A stretch of DNA of 64,000 nt from an uncultured Clostridia bacterium (GCA_944376905.1 CALWEA010000005.1:1-64000); one strand, 5' to 3'; shown: positions 1-10,299, numbered from the stretch's first letter. Notes: a model not told the origin generated them from the sequence alone. Numbers and translations are program-made.

Positions 1-203
1 TTTTAAAAAAAATGATATATTTGTGTTACAAAGTGATGTCAAAAGTGGTGTCAAAATTAAAATATAAATCCTTATTAATTCAATAATTTTTTTTTGTTAA
101 ATTTTAATTAAATAAAATAACAAATTATAATTTTATTGTTTTTCAATTAAAATTTTATATAATCTTCATTTGTTAATTTGATTATTATTTATCTAAGATT
201 TTT

Positions 204-232
204 TTGATATATTATGATATATATGGTATAAT
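204..232 (+). promoter_or_regulatory. Sigma-A-type promoter of the first gene
   Basis: TTGATA at 204-209 and TATAAT at 227-232 are 17 bases apart, and TGG directly before the -10 gives an extended -10. Transcription would start near 239, about 80 bases before the ATG at 321. No operator is obvious. Confidence 0.6.
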
Positions 233-320
233 ATAATGTGTGATAAAGATTTTTTTTAAATAATAATGATTTAAAATATATTTAAAACATTATAAGCAAA
301 TTTAGGGAAGTGGTGATTTT

Positions 321-1565
321 ATGTATGATAATTATATTGAAATAAAAAATGAAAAACGCATTAATTTCTTATATATTTTTTGGACTTCTTTTTTTCTTGT
401 TTTATCTTTAATTTTTGTTGTCATTATGGGGACTTTGGAAAAAGAAAATTATAATATTGATAACACAACCCGTGTTACTGGTGTTGTTGATAATGTTGAA
501 TGGTTAAATGAAGAAAGCGTTATAAAATTGAAAAATTATAGTAATTCATTTACAATTTTTTCATCATTACAAGATTTAATTGATTTTCAAACATTAAAAA
601 ATAATTTAAAAGAAGGTGATGAAATAGAACTTATTGTTTTAAAATCTTCTTATGACAGCAATAAACCAATTATTTGTGTTTTGGGAATTCTTTCTAATAA
701 TGATGAATTACTTTCAGTCAATAATGCTATTAATGCTCTAATAAAAAATTGTAATGACAATTTAATAATTGTTTATTGCTTATTAAGTTTCTTTATTATT
801 TTATTAATTTTTAGTTTAATTATGGTTTGTAAAATTAATAAATTAAAAAAAATAGATATTGCACAAACTTTTATATCTGCACAAATTCCAATAAAAGTTC
901 CTGCTCAACTCAAATATAGAAATGAATGTTTTATATGGAGTGGAGTTGTTTGTATTGCTATAATTTTTTTGATAATTATAATATTTTTTAATGTTGAATC
1001 TTTGATTTATTATATTGGATTTTCTATCTTTTTTGTCTTTGCTACAATCTGGATGATATTTTTAATAAAAAAGGAAAAAACAATAATAAAAAATTTTGTA
1101 TTACCCATATTTGTTGAAAAATTTAACTTTGACAATAAACATTTAATTGTTGAAAGAGAAATTGTTTTGGATTTGGCCAATTGGTGTGAATTTAAATTTA
1201 CTGAAAAGGGAATAGAAACTGTTTATAGATTTTTTAATGAAAATGGTGAAATAGTTGAAATAAGTGAAATTAATCAAGATAAAGGTGAAGGTAGTATAGA
1301 CGAAAATATGCCTATTATTAAATTACCTTATGATAATTTAAACTTATCGGCAAAAACTTATTTTAAATCTCAAGGAGAGTTGATTTGTGTTATTATTAAA
1401 TCTAATTTGGAAAATAAAATAAATGGCTTGAAATATGATTTACATTTTAAATTAGATGAAAATTTTTATGCTATTATTAAAAAATACAACATTGGAGTTT
1501 TAGGATTAGAAGAATCTTTAAAAGATTTAATAAATAAATGGGAAAATAAAAACAGTAAGAAATAA
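321..1565 (+). CDS. Integral membrane protein of unknown function
   Basis: I do not recognise the family. The 414-residue protein has a hydrophobic segment near residues 16-40, a soluble domain of about 100 residues rich in Asn and Lys (it begins TRVTGVVDNVEW and looks beta-rich, possibly an extracytoplasmic OB-like or DUF3592-like domain), a second helix near 145-170, and a helical pair around 210-250. The remaining 160 residues are soluble. The ATG at 321 follows GGAAGTGG at a reasonable distance. It stands alone behind its own promoter, with 270 AT-rich bases before recJ. The DUF3592-like comparison rests only on the arrangement of a membrane helix next to a small beta domain and is weak. 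Confidence 0.6.
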   Translation: MYDNYIEIKNEKRINFLYIFWTSFFLVLSLIFVVIMGTLEKENYNIDNTTRVTGVVDNVEWLNEESVIKLKNYSNSFTIFSSLQDLIDFQTLKNNLKEGDEIELIVLKSSYDSNKPIICVLGILSNNDELLSVNNAINALIKNCNDNLIIVYCLLSFFIILLIFSLIMVCKINKLKKIDIAQTFISAQIPIKVPAQLKYRNECFIWSGVVCIAIIFLIIIIFFNVESLIYYIGFSIFFVFATIWMIFLIKKEKTIIKNFVLPIFVEKFNFDNKHLIVEREIVLDLANWCEFKFTEKGIETVYRFFNENGEIVEISEINQDKGEGSIDENMPIIKLPYDNLNLSAKTYFKSQGELICVIIKSNLENKINGLKYDLHFKLDENFYAIIKKYNIGVLGLEESLKDLINKWENKNSKK

Positions 1566-1780
1566 ATAAAACATTTTAAAACATAAACAAAATATTACAT
1601 AAAAATACTAATATAATATATTATATTTAGATAAAGAAATATAAATATTATTTTATAAAGCCTTAACAAATTTATTTAAATTTAAAATTTATATGAAATT
1701 TAACTAATCTTTTTTGATAATTTTAAATATTTTATAATTTTTTTAATAAATTTTGAAACAATACTAAATATTAATTTTAC

Positions 1781-1809
1781 TTGCTATTTTAGTAAAGGTA
1801 TGTTATCAT
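1781..1809 (+). promoter_or_regulatory. Probable recJ promoter
   Basis: TTGCTA at 1781-1786 and TATCAT at 1804-1809 are separated by 17 bases. The predicted start, near 1816, leaves a leader of about 24 bases before the recJ ATG. The rest of 1566-1839 is AT-rich and I see nothing else in it. Confidence 0.45.
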
Positions 1810-1839
1810 AAAAAAAATAATTAAAAGATAGTTAGAGTT

Positions 1840-4236
1840 ATGTTATTTGTTAAGAGTAAACAAAAAATTGAAAATATTTCAGATGAAAATGTTAAAAATT
1901 TTTCACAAAAATTCAATATTCATCCTATTGTTATGAGGCAAATTATTGCAAGAGGATTCAATACTTTTGATACTATTCAAGAGTTTTTATATCCTTCAAA
2001 AAAATCATTTAATAATCCTTTTGATTTAAATGGTATGCAAGAATTTGTTAATAGATTAAATTTTGCATTAAAGAACAAGGAAAAAATTTTGATTTTTGGT
2101 GATTATGATGTTGATGGCATAAGTGCGACGGCAATTATGATTAAAACCATAAACATGATGGGTGGACATGCTGATTTTTATTTGCCTAATAGATATATTG
2201 ATGGTTATGGATTGACGAAAAATGTTATTTTAAAAATTAAAAATGATTATAATCCCTCATTAATCATTACTGTTGATTGTGGTATTTCATGTTTTGAAGA
2301 AGTTGAATATGCTAAAACGTTAGGTATTGAAATAATGGTTACTGACCATCATGAAATTCCCGAGAAAATTCCTAGTGGAATTGTTATAAACGCTAAAATA
2401 AAAAATCAAAAATATCCTTATAGAGAATTATGTGGAACGGGATTGGCTTTCAAAATTTCGCAAGCACTTATAGGTGAAAAGGCTTTTTCTTTGCTTCCTA
2501 TAGCATCAATTGCGACAATTGCCGATATTGTTCCTTTAACTTATGAAAATAGAGCAATTGTTGCGAACGGACTTAAACACTTAAATGATTTACCTTTGGG
2601 TATTCGTGAATTAATAAAAAGTTTAAAAATTGATATAAAAAAAATAACAGTAAGTGATATTTCATTTAAAATTGCACCTCGTTTGAATGCTTCTGGAAGA
2701 ATGGGAGATGCTAAAGATTCTTTAATGTTGTATTTGGTTAATGACAATAAACTTATAAAAAAATATATATATAAAATTAATAATCATAACATTAACAGAC
2801 AAAATCTTTGCACCTTAGCAGGCGATGATTGTGATGCGATTATTTCAAAAATGAATATGAGTAAAACTCCTGTTATAATTTTATCTTCAAAAGATTGGGA
2901 CCATGGTATTTTAGGTATTGTTTCGGCAAAACTTTCCGCTCGTTATAATCGCCCTGTCTTTTTATTCACAGAAGAAGAAAATGGGGAAATGAGAGGGAGT
3001 GGAAGAAGTGTTTTGGGGGTTAATATTCACGAATTGTTGTCTTCTATGCAGGATATTTTAGTTACTTATGGTGGACATCCTATTGCGGCAGGAGTAACTT
3101 TACGTTCTGAAAACTTTAATGAATTTGTTAGAAGAGTTAATGAATATCTTTTAAATAGTTATGGAAGTGATGTTTTCTTCCCTAATGAAGAATATGATGA
3201 TGAAATAAAACTTTCTGATATTAATGACAAATTTGCTAATGACCTTTTATTTTTAGAACCTTGTGGATGTGATAATCCTCAACCAAAATTTTTAATTACA
3301 ACTAAAAATTTTACTGTTGTTCCTATGAAAAATCATTTAGAACATTGTAATATCAAGTTGGGAAAAACAATGATGCTTGTTTATTTTAACTATTTACAAA
3401 AATATGGTTTATTAAAAAAGGCAGACAGTATTAGTGTTATTTTTGAAATTCAGGCGGATAGATATTCTTCTTTAATAAAAGGCGTTGTTAAGGCAATTGA
3501 TTGTGGGGTTGAACATTTAAAAGTGTTTAATCAAAATTTTGTTATACCTTATTTAGAACAGTTGAAATTTATAACTTATAACAATCAAAAGTATGATGCA
3601 CAGTTTAGATATTTTACAAATTTTGAAAGTGTTTTTGAATTAAAAGACTTTTTTGGAACTGCTTTTGTTATTAATAGTGAGAAAAGTTTTAATATTTTAA
3701 GAAATAAAATTGATTGGAGTAAGATTGGATTAGTTGATGTTTATAATGGTGGTTTAACCAGTGGGATTAATGCAGTTTTTATTTGTCCGCAAAATATTGA
3801 CTTTGCTTCCAGTTATAAAAAAATTGTTTTTTTGGATAATGTTTTACATGATAGTTACATCAATAAATTAAATGAAATTTCTGAAGCGGAAATTTATATA
3901 TTTAATGGTAGTAATAATCAAAATTTTTTTAATGTTATTAATATTTCAAGAGAAAATTTTGTTAAAATTTTTAAAGATATAAAAAAATGTGAGGGAAATT
4001 TTGTTTTAGTTCGTGATATTTATGAAAAGATTGTTAAAACACATAAAGTTTCATATTCATATCGTGATTTTTATTCCGCTCTTTGTGTTTTTGAAGAATT
4101 AGGTATTATTGAAATTGAAAAACATTCAAGTTTTAATTATTTAAAATTTAATAATGATGTTAAAACTGAATTGGCCAATTCAAAAATTTATCAATTATTA
4201 GAAGAAACTTTTAATAAAAAATCAAATAAAAATTGA
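1840..4236 (+). CDS. recJ: Single-stranded-DNA-specific exonuclease RecJ
   Basis: RecJ is a 5'-3' exonuclease on single-stranded DNA used in RecF-pathway recombination and in repair. The DHH phosphoesterase signature is intact: DYDVDG at residues 88-93 (metal-binding Asp), VDCGIS, and DHH at 169-171. The DHHA1 part follows, with SGRMGDA and the GGHPIAAG motif, then an OB-fold region. The length of 798 residues matches Gram-positive RecJ, which carries an extra C-terminal domain absent from the shorter E. coli enzyme; here residues beyond about 560 fill that place and are Asn- and Phe-rich. The ribosome site before the ATG at 1840 is weak (TTAGAG). The gene is apparently monocistronic; Firmicutes often have apt and relA downstream, and neither is here. 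Confidence 0.95.
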   Translation: MLFVKSKQKIENISDENVKNFSQKFNIHPIVMRQIIARGFNTFDTIQEFLYPSKKSFNNPFDLNGMQEFVNRLNFALKNKEKILIFGDYDVDGISATAIMIKTINMMGGHADFYLPNRYIDGYGLTKNVILKIKNDYNPSLIITVDCGISCFEEVEYAKTLGIEIMVTDHHEIPEKIPSGIVINAKIKNQKYPYRELCGTGLAFKISQALIGEKAFSLLPIASIATIADIVPLTYENRAIVANGLKHLNDLPLGIRELIKSLKIDIKKITVSDISFKIAPRLNASGRMGDAKDSLMLYLVNDNKLIKKYIYKINNHNINRQNLCTLAGDDCDAIISKMNMSKTPVIILSSKDWDHGILGIVSAKLSARYNRPVFLFTEEENGEMRGSGRSVLGVNIHELLSSMQDILVTYGGHPIAAGVTLRSENFNEFVRRVNEYLLNSYGSDVFFPNEEYDDEIKLSDINDKFANDLLFLEPCGCDNPQPKFLITTKNFTVVPMKNHLEHCNIKLGKTMMLVYFNYLQKYGLLKKADSISVIFEIQADRYSSLIKGVVKAIDCGVEHLKVFNQNFVIPYLEQLKFITYNNQKYDAQFRYFTNFESVFELKDFFGTAFVINSEKSFNILRNKIDWSKIGLVDVYNGGLTSGINAVFICPQNIDFASSYKKIVFLDNVLHDSYINKLNEISEAEIYIFNGSNNQNFFNVINISRENFVKIFKDIKKCEGNFVLVRDIYEKIVKTHKVSYSYRDFYSALCVFEELGIIEIEKHSSFNYLKFNNDVKTELANSKIYQLLEETFNKKSNKN

Positions 4237-4387
4237 TTATATATTACATGACTTTTTTAAAATATGTTGTCAAAAATATTATTCTTAAAATTTTCAAATA
4301 TATGATATATAATTATATATAATAATATAGAAAAACAACGCTAAAAAAGTATTTTAACCTGTATCAAATAACTATGTTGGAGGACTT

Positions 4388-5800
4388 ATGGAAATTAATT
4401 CAAATAACGAAATTTTTAATCAAGATATTTATGATGTACTACATTTATTTTATCCTGATGAAAACCTTAAAGAAAAAGGAAAAGTTTCAATATTTTTAAC
4501 CATTCAGCAAAATTCTAATAATCTAGAAACAATAGTTGAAATTAAAGATGAAAATAATTCCATTTCAAAAAAATTTATTAATGACATTTCCATTTTTCCA
4601 AATAAAAACAATATAAAAAAATATTTGAAACGTATAGTTAAACTAAATGTTTATAAAACTTTAAAAGAATTAACAAATAAATCTTTTCCTTGGGGTTGTT
4701 TGACAGGAGTTCGTCCAACAAAATTGGCAAGAGAATTAATTGAAGAAGGAGTTGACCCTGATTTTATTGAAGAAACATTATATAAAAATTTTATGGTTAA
4801 TAGTGGAAAAGCACATTTAGTTTCTAGAATTTTAAAAAATCAGCGTTCAATTATAAGAAATGAAAATCTAATTGATTTATATATTAATATACCAGTTTGT
4901 CCAACTCGCTGTTCTTATTGTAGTTTTATATCTTCTGAATTATCTGCTGTTAGTGCTATTATGCCACAGTATTTAGAATGTCTTATTAAAGAAATTAATG
5001 CAGTTAAAAAAATTATTGCAAATAAACCTTATGTTGTTAGAACAATTTATATAGGTGGCGGAACACCTAGTGTTTTAAATGCTAATGAATTAAATCTTTT
5101 ATTAACAGAATTAAACTATCCTGTTTCAGAATTTACTGTTGAGTGTGGTAGACCAGATACAATAGACGAGAATAAACTTAAAGTTTTAAAATCTCATGGA
5201 GTAACAAGAATTTCAATTAATCCTCAAACATTTTCTCCTAAAACATTAAAATTAATTGGAAGAAAACATAAAACAGGTGATATCTTAACTGCTTATGCAT
5301 TAGCAATGAAATTAGGTTTTAGGGTTAATATGGATTTAATTGCTGGTTTGCCAAATGAATCATTTCGTACTTTTAAAAAGAATATCGACACTATTTTAGA
5401 ATTATCACCAGACAATGTAACCATTCATACTTTATCTATTAAAAGAGGCTCTATTTTGGCTGGACAAATGCCGGAAAATACAGAAATTAGCAAAATGGTT
5501 GATTATGCTTATGACAAACTTTCAAAAGATGAATATAGACCATATTATATGTATAGGCAGAAAAATCAATTAGGGGGCTTGGAAAACGTTGGTTATTGTA
5601 AAGAATCAACTGCGTGTATATTTAATATTGATAGTATTGAAGAAACTTGTTCAATCATAGCTTGTGGTGCAAATGCAATTTCAAAGCGTATTTATCACGA
5701 TGAAAACAGAATAGAAAGACAAGCAAATGTTAAATTTTTACAAGATTATATAAAAAGAATTGATGAAATGATTTATAATAAAAAAATTTTATTTAAATAA
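4388..5800 (+). CDS. hemZ: HemZ-like radical SAM coproporphyrinogen dehydrogenase family protein
   Basis: This is an oxygen-independent coproporphyrinogen III oxidase-type radical SAM protein. The 4Fe-4S/SAM motif CxxxCxYC lies at Cys171, Cys175 and Cys178, followed by the GGGTPS glycine motif that contacts SAM and by a typical HemN barrel (TVECGRPDT, RISINPQTF). About 165 residues precede the radical motif, as in B. subtilis HemZ and unlike HemN or HemW, which start directly with it; total length is 470. The ATG at 4388 has an excellent GGAGG site. Whether the organism makes haem cannot be told, because no other haem gene is near; the substrate is therefore uncertain. A second family member, the HemW type, lies at 22883. 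Confidence 0.85.
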   Translation: MEINSNNEIFNQDIYDVLHLFYPDENLKEKGKVSIFLTIQQNSNNLETIVEIKDENNSISKKFINDISIFPNKNNIKKYLKRIVKLNVYKTLKELTNKSFPWGCLTGVRPTKLARELIEEGVDPDFIEETLYKNFMVNSGKAHLVSRILKNQRSIIRNENLIDLYINIPVCPTRCSYCSFISSELSAVSAIMPQYLECLIKEINAVKKIIANKPYVVRTIYIGGGTPSVLNANELNLLLTELNYPVSEFTVECGRPDTIDENKLKVLKSHGVTRISINPQTFSPKTLKLIGRKHKTGDILTAYALAMKLGFRVNMDLIAGLPNESFRTFKKNIDTILELSPDNVTIHTLSIKRGSILAGQMPENTEISKMVDYAYDKLSKDEYRPYYMYRQKNQLGGLENVGYCKESTACIFNIDSIEETCSIIACGANAISKRIYHDENRIERQANVKFLQDYIKRIDEMIYNKKILFK

Positions 5801-5984
5801 TTACACATAATAACTTCATTTTCCAGTTATAATAAATTTAAATTAGATGTTTTAGTTGTCCTATTATTTTAGATATTTAATTTAGATATTTTATAAAATG
5901 AGTATTTAATTTATTTTATTTATTTAATTTATTTTACAATACAAATTAAAGTAATATCATTTTTTGGGGGTATTTTGGGGTATA

Positions 5985-6923
5985 ATGAAAAAATCAACAA
6001 TCATATCTATTTCTATTATTGTTTTTTTGATAATTACTTTAATTATCATTGCTAGTTTTTTTGATTTGCAAATTAGTCAAATGTTGGTTGATTTGCCAAA
6101 AGGTGAGTATTATACAACAAATACTTTTGCAATTGTGTTTGAAATAATTGGTGAAACATTTTTATATTTATTTTTAGCATTTGCTTTTGGCGTTTTGTTT
6201 TGGTATGGATACTATTTAGAAAAAAAATGGCTTAAATTTTCTTGTATGGCTATTTCGAGTATGGCAGTTTTTTTTGCTTATTTTTATTTTCTTTATAGAA
6301 TTGTTCATTATACTGCTAAATTTCAAGATGTGGTAAAAGGTGAATATTTTTATGTTTTGTTTGTTTTTGTTGGTTTAATATTAACACTTTTAACAATCTT
6401 GTCTATAAAATTATTTTCAAAAGAAAACATTTATAAACTTAGTAAATTTGCTGTTATTGTAATTTGTGTTGCTTTACTTTCAAATTTATTAACTCAAGTT
6501 GTTAAAGGTGAGGTTTTTGGACGTATGCGTTATAGGTCTATGAATGAGATTGGTGATTTTTCCTACTACACCCCCTGGTTTTATATTAATGGAACTTCGC
6601 TTGCGGATAAATTAAATTTATCTCCAGATAATTTTAAATCATTTCCATCAGGGCATACGACTGCTGCTGCTATATCTTTTACTCTTTTAGCACTTCCTTT
6701 TATTTTTAAAAATCAACAATCTAAAATTTTTAAAATTTTTTGTTATGTAACACCTTTTATTTTATCAGGAATTGTTGGTTTTTCAAGAATTATTGCTGGC
6801 GCACATTTTTTAAGTGATGTTTTGTTTGGCGGGCTAATAACTTTAAGTTTCACAATTTTGTTTATTTATCTAATATTGATTTTACCTCAAAAACAAAAAA
6901 ATAAAAATCAGGAATGTAAATAA
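5985..6923 (+). CDS. PAP2-superfamily membrane phosphatase
   Basis: This is a membrane phosphatase of the PAP2/type 2 phosphatidic acid phosphatase superfamily, likely acting on phosphatidate, phosphatidylglycerophosphate or undecaprenyl diphosphate. The three motifs are present: the KGEVFGRMR segment for motif 1, FPSGH with His224, and SRxxxxxHxxxD with His274 and Asp278. About six hydrophobic helices are visible, with motifs on the loops facing one side. I place the start at the ATG at 5985 (312 residues): the reading frame is open further upstream from TTG 5964, but GGGGTA sits just ahead of 5985 and the mature signal-like helix begins there. Orphan position, so the substrate is not defined. 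Confidence 0.85.
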   Translation: MKKSTIISISIIVFLIITLIIIASFFDLQISQMLVDLPKGEYYTTNTFAIVFEIIGETFLYLFLAFAFGVLFWYGYYLEKKWLKFSCMAISSMAVFFAYFYFLYRIVHYTAKFQDVVKGEYFYVLFVFVGLILTLLTILSIKLFSKENIYKLSKFAVIVICVALLSNLLTQVVKGEVFGRMRYRSMNEIGDFSYYTPWFYINGTSLADKLNLSPDNFKSFPSGHTTAAAISFTLLALPFIFKNQQSKIFKIFCYVTPFILSGIVGFSRIIAGAHFLSDVLFGGLITLSFTILFIYLILILPQKQKNKNQECK

Positions 6924-7193
6924 AAGTAGAAAATATTTTAAATTAAAATTTTTATTTTAATTTATATTTTAATTTTAATTTAACTTTATACTTTAATTTT
7001 AATTTCTTGAATTTATAAATTTTTATTTATATTTTATAAAATTTTAAATTTTAATAAATTTATTTTATTTTATATTGTTTTATTAATTTAATTATACAAA
7101 ATTTAAAATAATTTAAAAGTGGCATCTATATTGTTTTGTTATTTAAAATAAATGTCAAATTTAATAAGTAGATTAAATATATAAAAATATTTG
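6924..7193. other. AT-only spacer without recognised signals
   Basis: Almost pure A and T with short runs of TTTTAATTT type. I see no open frame with a ribosome site, no convincing hairpin with a T-tract and no tRNA. The promoter of the next gene begins at 7194. Confidence 0.5.
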
Positions 7194-7222
7194 TTGACAA
7201 AAATTTGCTTATAATTTATATT
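7194..7222 (+). promoter_or_regulatory. Promoter of the S1-domain gene
   Basis: A perfect -35 TTGACA (7194-7199) lies 17 bases ahead of TATATT (7217-7222). Predicted transcription begins about 13 bases before the ATG at 7242, leaving just room for the ribosome site. Confidence 0.55.
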
Positions 7223-7241
7223 ATTATGATTGAAGGTGAAA

Positions 7242-8291
7242 ATGAATAATATAAAAGATGAAAAATTTGATTTAGAAGCAATTGATAAAACTTTCGTTAA
7301 TTATAAATCGAAACAAATTTTAAAAGGTAAGATTGTTTTATTAAAAACTGACGGTGCTGTTTTTAATTTGGGCGGAAAAATTGACGCATTTATTCCAATT
7401 GAGGAATTTTCAAATTTTCAAAATGCAAAAGTTGGTGATGAATTTGAAGTTTTGCTTGAAGGTTCCAAGAATGATGATGGTATGATGTTGGCGTCAAAAA
7501 ATAAGGCAGAAGGTATTTTAATTGCGAACAAAAAAGCAGAAAAAATAAAAATAGGTGAAAAATTTACTTTTTTTGTTGATAAAATTTATAATAATAATTT
7601 ATTAGGGCGTTTAGGAGTTTATGAAATTATAGTTCCAAACAATGAAATTTCAATAAATCAAAATATACATTATGGAAAATTGTTGAAAAAACAAATTGAA
7701 GTTATTGCTATTGAAATTTCTAATAAGAGAATTATTGCTTCCATAATTGCATTAGAAAAACAAAAACAAGAAATTTTAAACAACACTTTTTGGCCAAGTT
7801 TGTTTATTAATAAAAAAGTTATTGGAACAGTTAAAAAGATTTTACCATATGGTGCATTTGTAGATGTTGAGGGTGTTGACTGTTTTGTTCATATTTCTAA
7901 TCTTTCATATGATAGAGTTCAAAGTCCAGAAGAAGTTTTGAAAATTGGGCAAGTGCTTGAATTTCGTATTATTAATTTTGATAAAGATAATAAAAAAATT
8001 GAATTGGGTTTAAAACAAAATTTTGAAAATCCTATAATAAAAAAGTTAAAAAACTTGCAAGTGGGTGAATACTACAAAGGTAAGGTTGTTAAACTTCTGC
8101 CATTTGGTGCTATTGTTCGGTTAGAAAATAATCTTGAAGGTTTATTACATATAAGTGATGTCGCTAATGTAAGTGGCAAGAGGATATATGAAATAGTGAA
8201 ATTAGATGATGAGATAACTATTATGGTTAAAAATATCGATGTTGAAGCAAGAAAAATTTCTTTTATGTTTAACCCACAAAAATCAATTTAA
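7242..8291 (+). CDS. S1 RNA-binding domain protein (ribosomal S1-like)
   Basis: The protein has four S1-type OB folds in a row. The first covers about residues 25-95 (KGKIVLLKTDGAVFNLGGK), the second is divergent, and the third and fourth are canonical, with the G-A-F/I-V and HISNL / HISDV signatures (YGAFVDVEGVDCFVHIS near 205 and FGAIVRLE near 290). At about 350 residues it is the size of the S1-like proteins of Gram-positives (YpfD type), which are shorter than six-domain E. coli S1. The ATG at 7242 is preferred over TTG 7230 because AAGGTG stands directly before it. Role by family: RNA binding during translation; a regulatory rather than ribosomal role cannot be excluded. Confidence 0.85.
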   Translation: MNNIKDEKFDLEAIDKTFVNYKSKQILKGKIVLLKTDGAVFNLGGKIDAFIPIEEFSNFQNAKVGDEFEVLLEGSKNDDGMMLASKNKAEGILIANKKAEKIKIGEKFTFFVDKIYNNNLLGRLGVYEIIVPNNEISINQNIHYGKLLKKQIEVIAIEISNKRIIASIIALEKQKQEILNNTFWPSLFINKKVIGTVKKILPYGAFVDVEGVDCFVHISNLSYDRVQSPEEVLKIGQVLEFRIINFDKDNKKIELGLKQNFENPIIKKLKNLQVGEYYKGKVVKLLPFGAIVRLENNLEGLLHISDVANVSGKRIYEIVKLDDEITIMVKNIDVEARKISFMFNPQKSI

Positions 8292-8480
8292 TTTATTTTT
8301 AATTAGTATTTTTACAAAAATTTAATTTTATAATTTATTTTATTTTTTTAGTGAATATTAGTTTTTGATATTTTCGTGTTGTTTAATATATTTTAGTTGA
8401 CATGAATATAATTTTGTGAATTAATAAATGTAAATATTAAGGTTGTAAAAGGTTTTTTAAAATTTTTTATAACTTTGTGT

Positions 8481-8556
8481 GCTGGTGTAGCTCAGTTGGT
8501 AGAGCAATTGATTCGTAATCAATAGGTCGGCGGTTCAAACCCGCCCATCAGCTCCA
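8481..8556 (+). tRNA. tRNA-Thr (anticodon CGT), CCA encoded
   Basis: The cloverleaf can be folded by eye: acceptor GCTGGTG pairs with CATCAGC, the D arm carries AGCTCAGTTGGTAGAGC, the anticodon arm is ATTGA/TCAAT around TTCGTAA (anticodon CGT), and the T arm carries GGTTCAAAC. CCA follows the discriminator T at 8554-8556. A TTGACA at 8397-8402 may belong to its promoter but its -10 is unclear. Confidence 0.95.
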
Positions 8557-8560
8557 TTTC

Positions 8561-8583
8561 CCTTAAATTTAAGGATTTTTTTG
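8561..8583 (+). terminator. Rho-independent terminator after tRNA-Thr
   Basis: The perfect dyad CCTTAAATTTAAGG (8561-8574) is followed by a run of seven T. It begins four bases after the tRNA CCA end. Confidence 0.7.
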
Positions 8584-8616
8584 TTTAAAAAATGAAATCT
8601 TGTTAAAACTTTATTG

Positions 8617-10299
8617 ATGACTAATTTTTTATTATTAACTGTTTTTGTTTTCAGTTTTTGTTTTTTAATTCATAAAATAATTTACATGTTTTTTGTTATC
8701 ATATTTAAAAAATGTAAATTCAAGAAATATAAAAACATTAAAATAGACTTATTTAAATTAAAAAATTTCAAAGAATTAAAAAAAGAAATTTTTAAATTTA
8801 ATATTGCACATTTTAATAATATTGATGTTAACAAAATTATTTATCAAATTAAATTTGCTTTTCCTAAAATTTATAGTCATGTTGACTTTCATTTATTAAA
8901 AAAGAGTGGGCTAAAACTTGATAAACCGTTTTATATTATCAAATTGAAAGATGTTAATTATGAATTAATAAAAAATTTATATATTGCAAATTTAATTCAA
9001 CCATTTTATTTAATTTTGTTTGTTTCAACTTATAATGTTTGTGTATCTTTTATCAAAAAATTATTTAATGAAAATGTTAAAATATTTTTTGAACAAGATA
9101 TTTCAAAATGTTTGCGTCAATTAATTTTTAATTTAAACATAAATAATAGCAATTTTGCAAAAGTTTGTTATTGGAATAAAAATAAGCCTTATCAATTATT
9201 ATTAAACAATAAAGAAATAACTTTTCATAACAAGATGTATAGAAATTTATTTTTAACCAATTATATTGAATTTGATAATAATAAAAAGCATTATTTTAAT
9301 GCAACTACTCTTGATAATAATTATTATATTTTGACAAGTCAAAATTTAACATTTAACAACAAAAAAAATTATACAAAATTAATAAAAAATAAATTTCAAC
9401 TCAATTCTTTTTATAATATTAATAAAAATTATAATAAATTAAAATTTGCATTAAATATTTTAAATTTGAAATATAAATTTTCTTATTTATGTAAGTTGAG
9501 TAAAAATTTAATTAAATCAAAAAAAATTAAAATAAATCTAAAAATATTAATAAAAAACAATATGTTTGATTATTTTTATGTAAAAAAGGTTGATGATTAT
9601 TATCATGTTTTTTCAATTTTAAATAATTTGAATTTATATTTTTATTCTTCTCAAAAATTAAACAAAGTTGAACTATCGAAAATTTTAAATAGTTATGACC
9701 TAATAATTAATTGCGAATTTTTTTATGATAAAAACACTTTTTTCTCTTTTGGTAAAAGTTTAAATGAATTAAAAGATGTGGTTAATTTATCATTTCAAAA
9801 TTTTCAAATATATTTATTAGATTCTCTTAAACAAAAATTTAATTTTCAAATAATTTCAAACAATAAATTATTAAACTTTTATGTTAATAATTTGCTTCCA
9901 AATAAAATGATAATATCTAACGTAAACAATTTAAGTTTCAAAAGTTTTAATCAAACCTTTGATTTTGAAACAGTTTATTCCTCAATAAATAAAAAATGCT
10001 TTAATTTAATGGAGATAATAAATTTATTTAAATTAAAAAAAATATCTGCTGAACAAACTTATTATTATATTAAAAATAGTTTTTTCTTACAATCAAAAGA
10101 TGGTTCTATTTATTTACAAAAAAATGAATGTAAAAATTATCTTCTTCAAATTTATTTTGATAAAGAAAAAAAACAAATACAAACACAAGAGGGTGAGCAA
10201 ACTTGTGTTAATTTTGATGGAATTAATTATTATAATTGTCAAACAATTCCTTATAATTTATTAAAAAAACAAAATAGATTTTTAGTTGTTTTAGAATAA
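8617..10299 (+). CDS. Lys/Asn/Phe-rich hypothetical protein with N-terminal membrane helix
   Basis: I do not recognise the 561-residue product. The first 30 residues form one transmembrane or signal-anchor helix, followed by a basic stretch (FKKCKFKKYKN), so the bulk is probably outside if the helix acts as a signal and inside if it is a reverse anchor; positive-inside charge favours a cytoplasmic bulk. The rest is extraordinarily rich in Asn, Lys, Phe and Tyr, matching the extreme AT content of the DNA. There is no visible nucleotide-binding or metal motif. Length and general pattern (membrane anchor, then long beta-rich Asn-rich body) recall glycan-related proteins, but this is no more than an impression. 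The ATG at 8617 follows a poor ribosome site and overlaps TTG 8614. Confidence 0.55.
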   Translation: MTNFLLLTVFVFSFCFLIHKIIYMFFVIIFKKCKFKKYKNIKIDLFKLKNFKELKKEIFKFNIAHFNNIDVNKIIYQIKFAFPKIYSHVDFHLLKKSGLKLDKPFYIIKLKDVNYELIKNLYIANLIQPFYLILFVSTYNVCVSFIKKLFNENVKIFFEQDISKCLRQLIFNLNINNSNFAKVCYWNKNKPYQLLLNNKEITFHNKMYRNLFLTNYIEFDNNKKHYFNATTLDNNYYILTSQNLTFNNKKNYTKLIKNKFQLNSFYNINKNYNKLKFALNILNLKYKFSYLCKLSKNLIKSKKIKINLKILIKNNMFDYFYVKKVDDYYHVFSILNNLNLYFYSSQKLNKVELSKILNSYDLIINCEFFYDKNTFFSFGKSLNELKDVVNLSFQNFQIYLLDSLKQKFNFQIISNNKLLNFYVNNLLPNKMIISNVNNLSFKSFNQTFDFETVYSSINKKCFNLMEIINLFKLKKISAEQTYYYIKNSFFLQSKDGSIYLQKNECKNYLLQIYFDKEKKQIQTQEGEQTCVNFDGINYYNCQTIPYNLLKKQNRFLVVLE

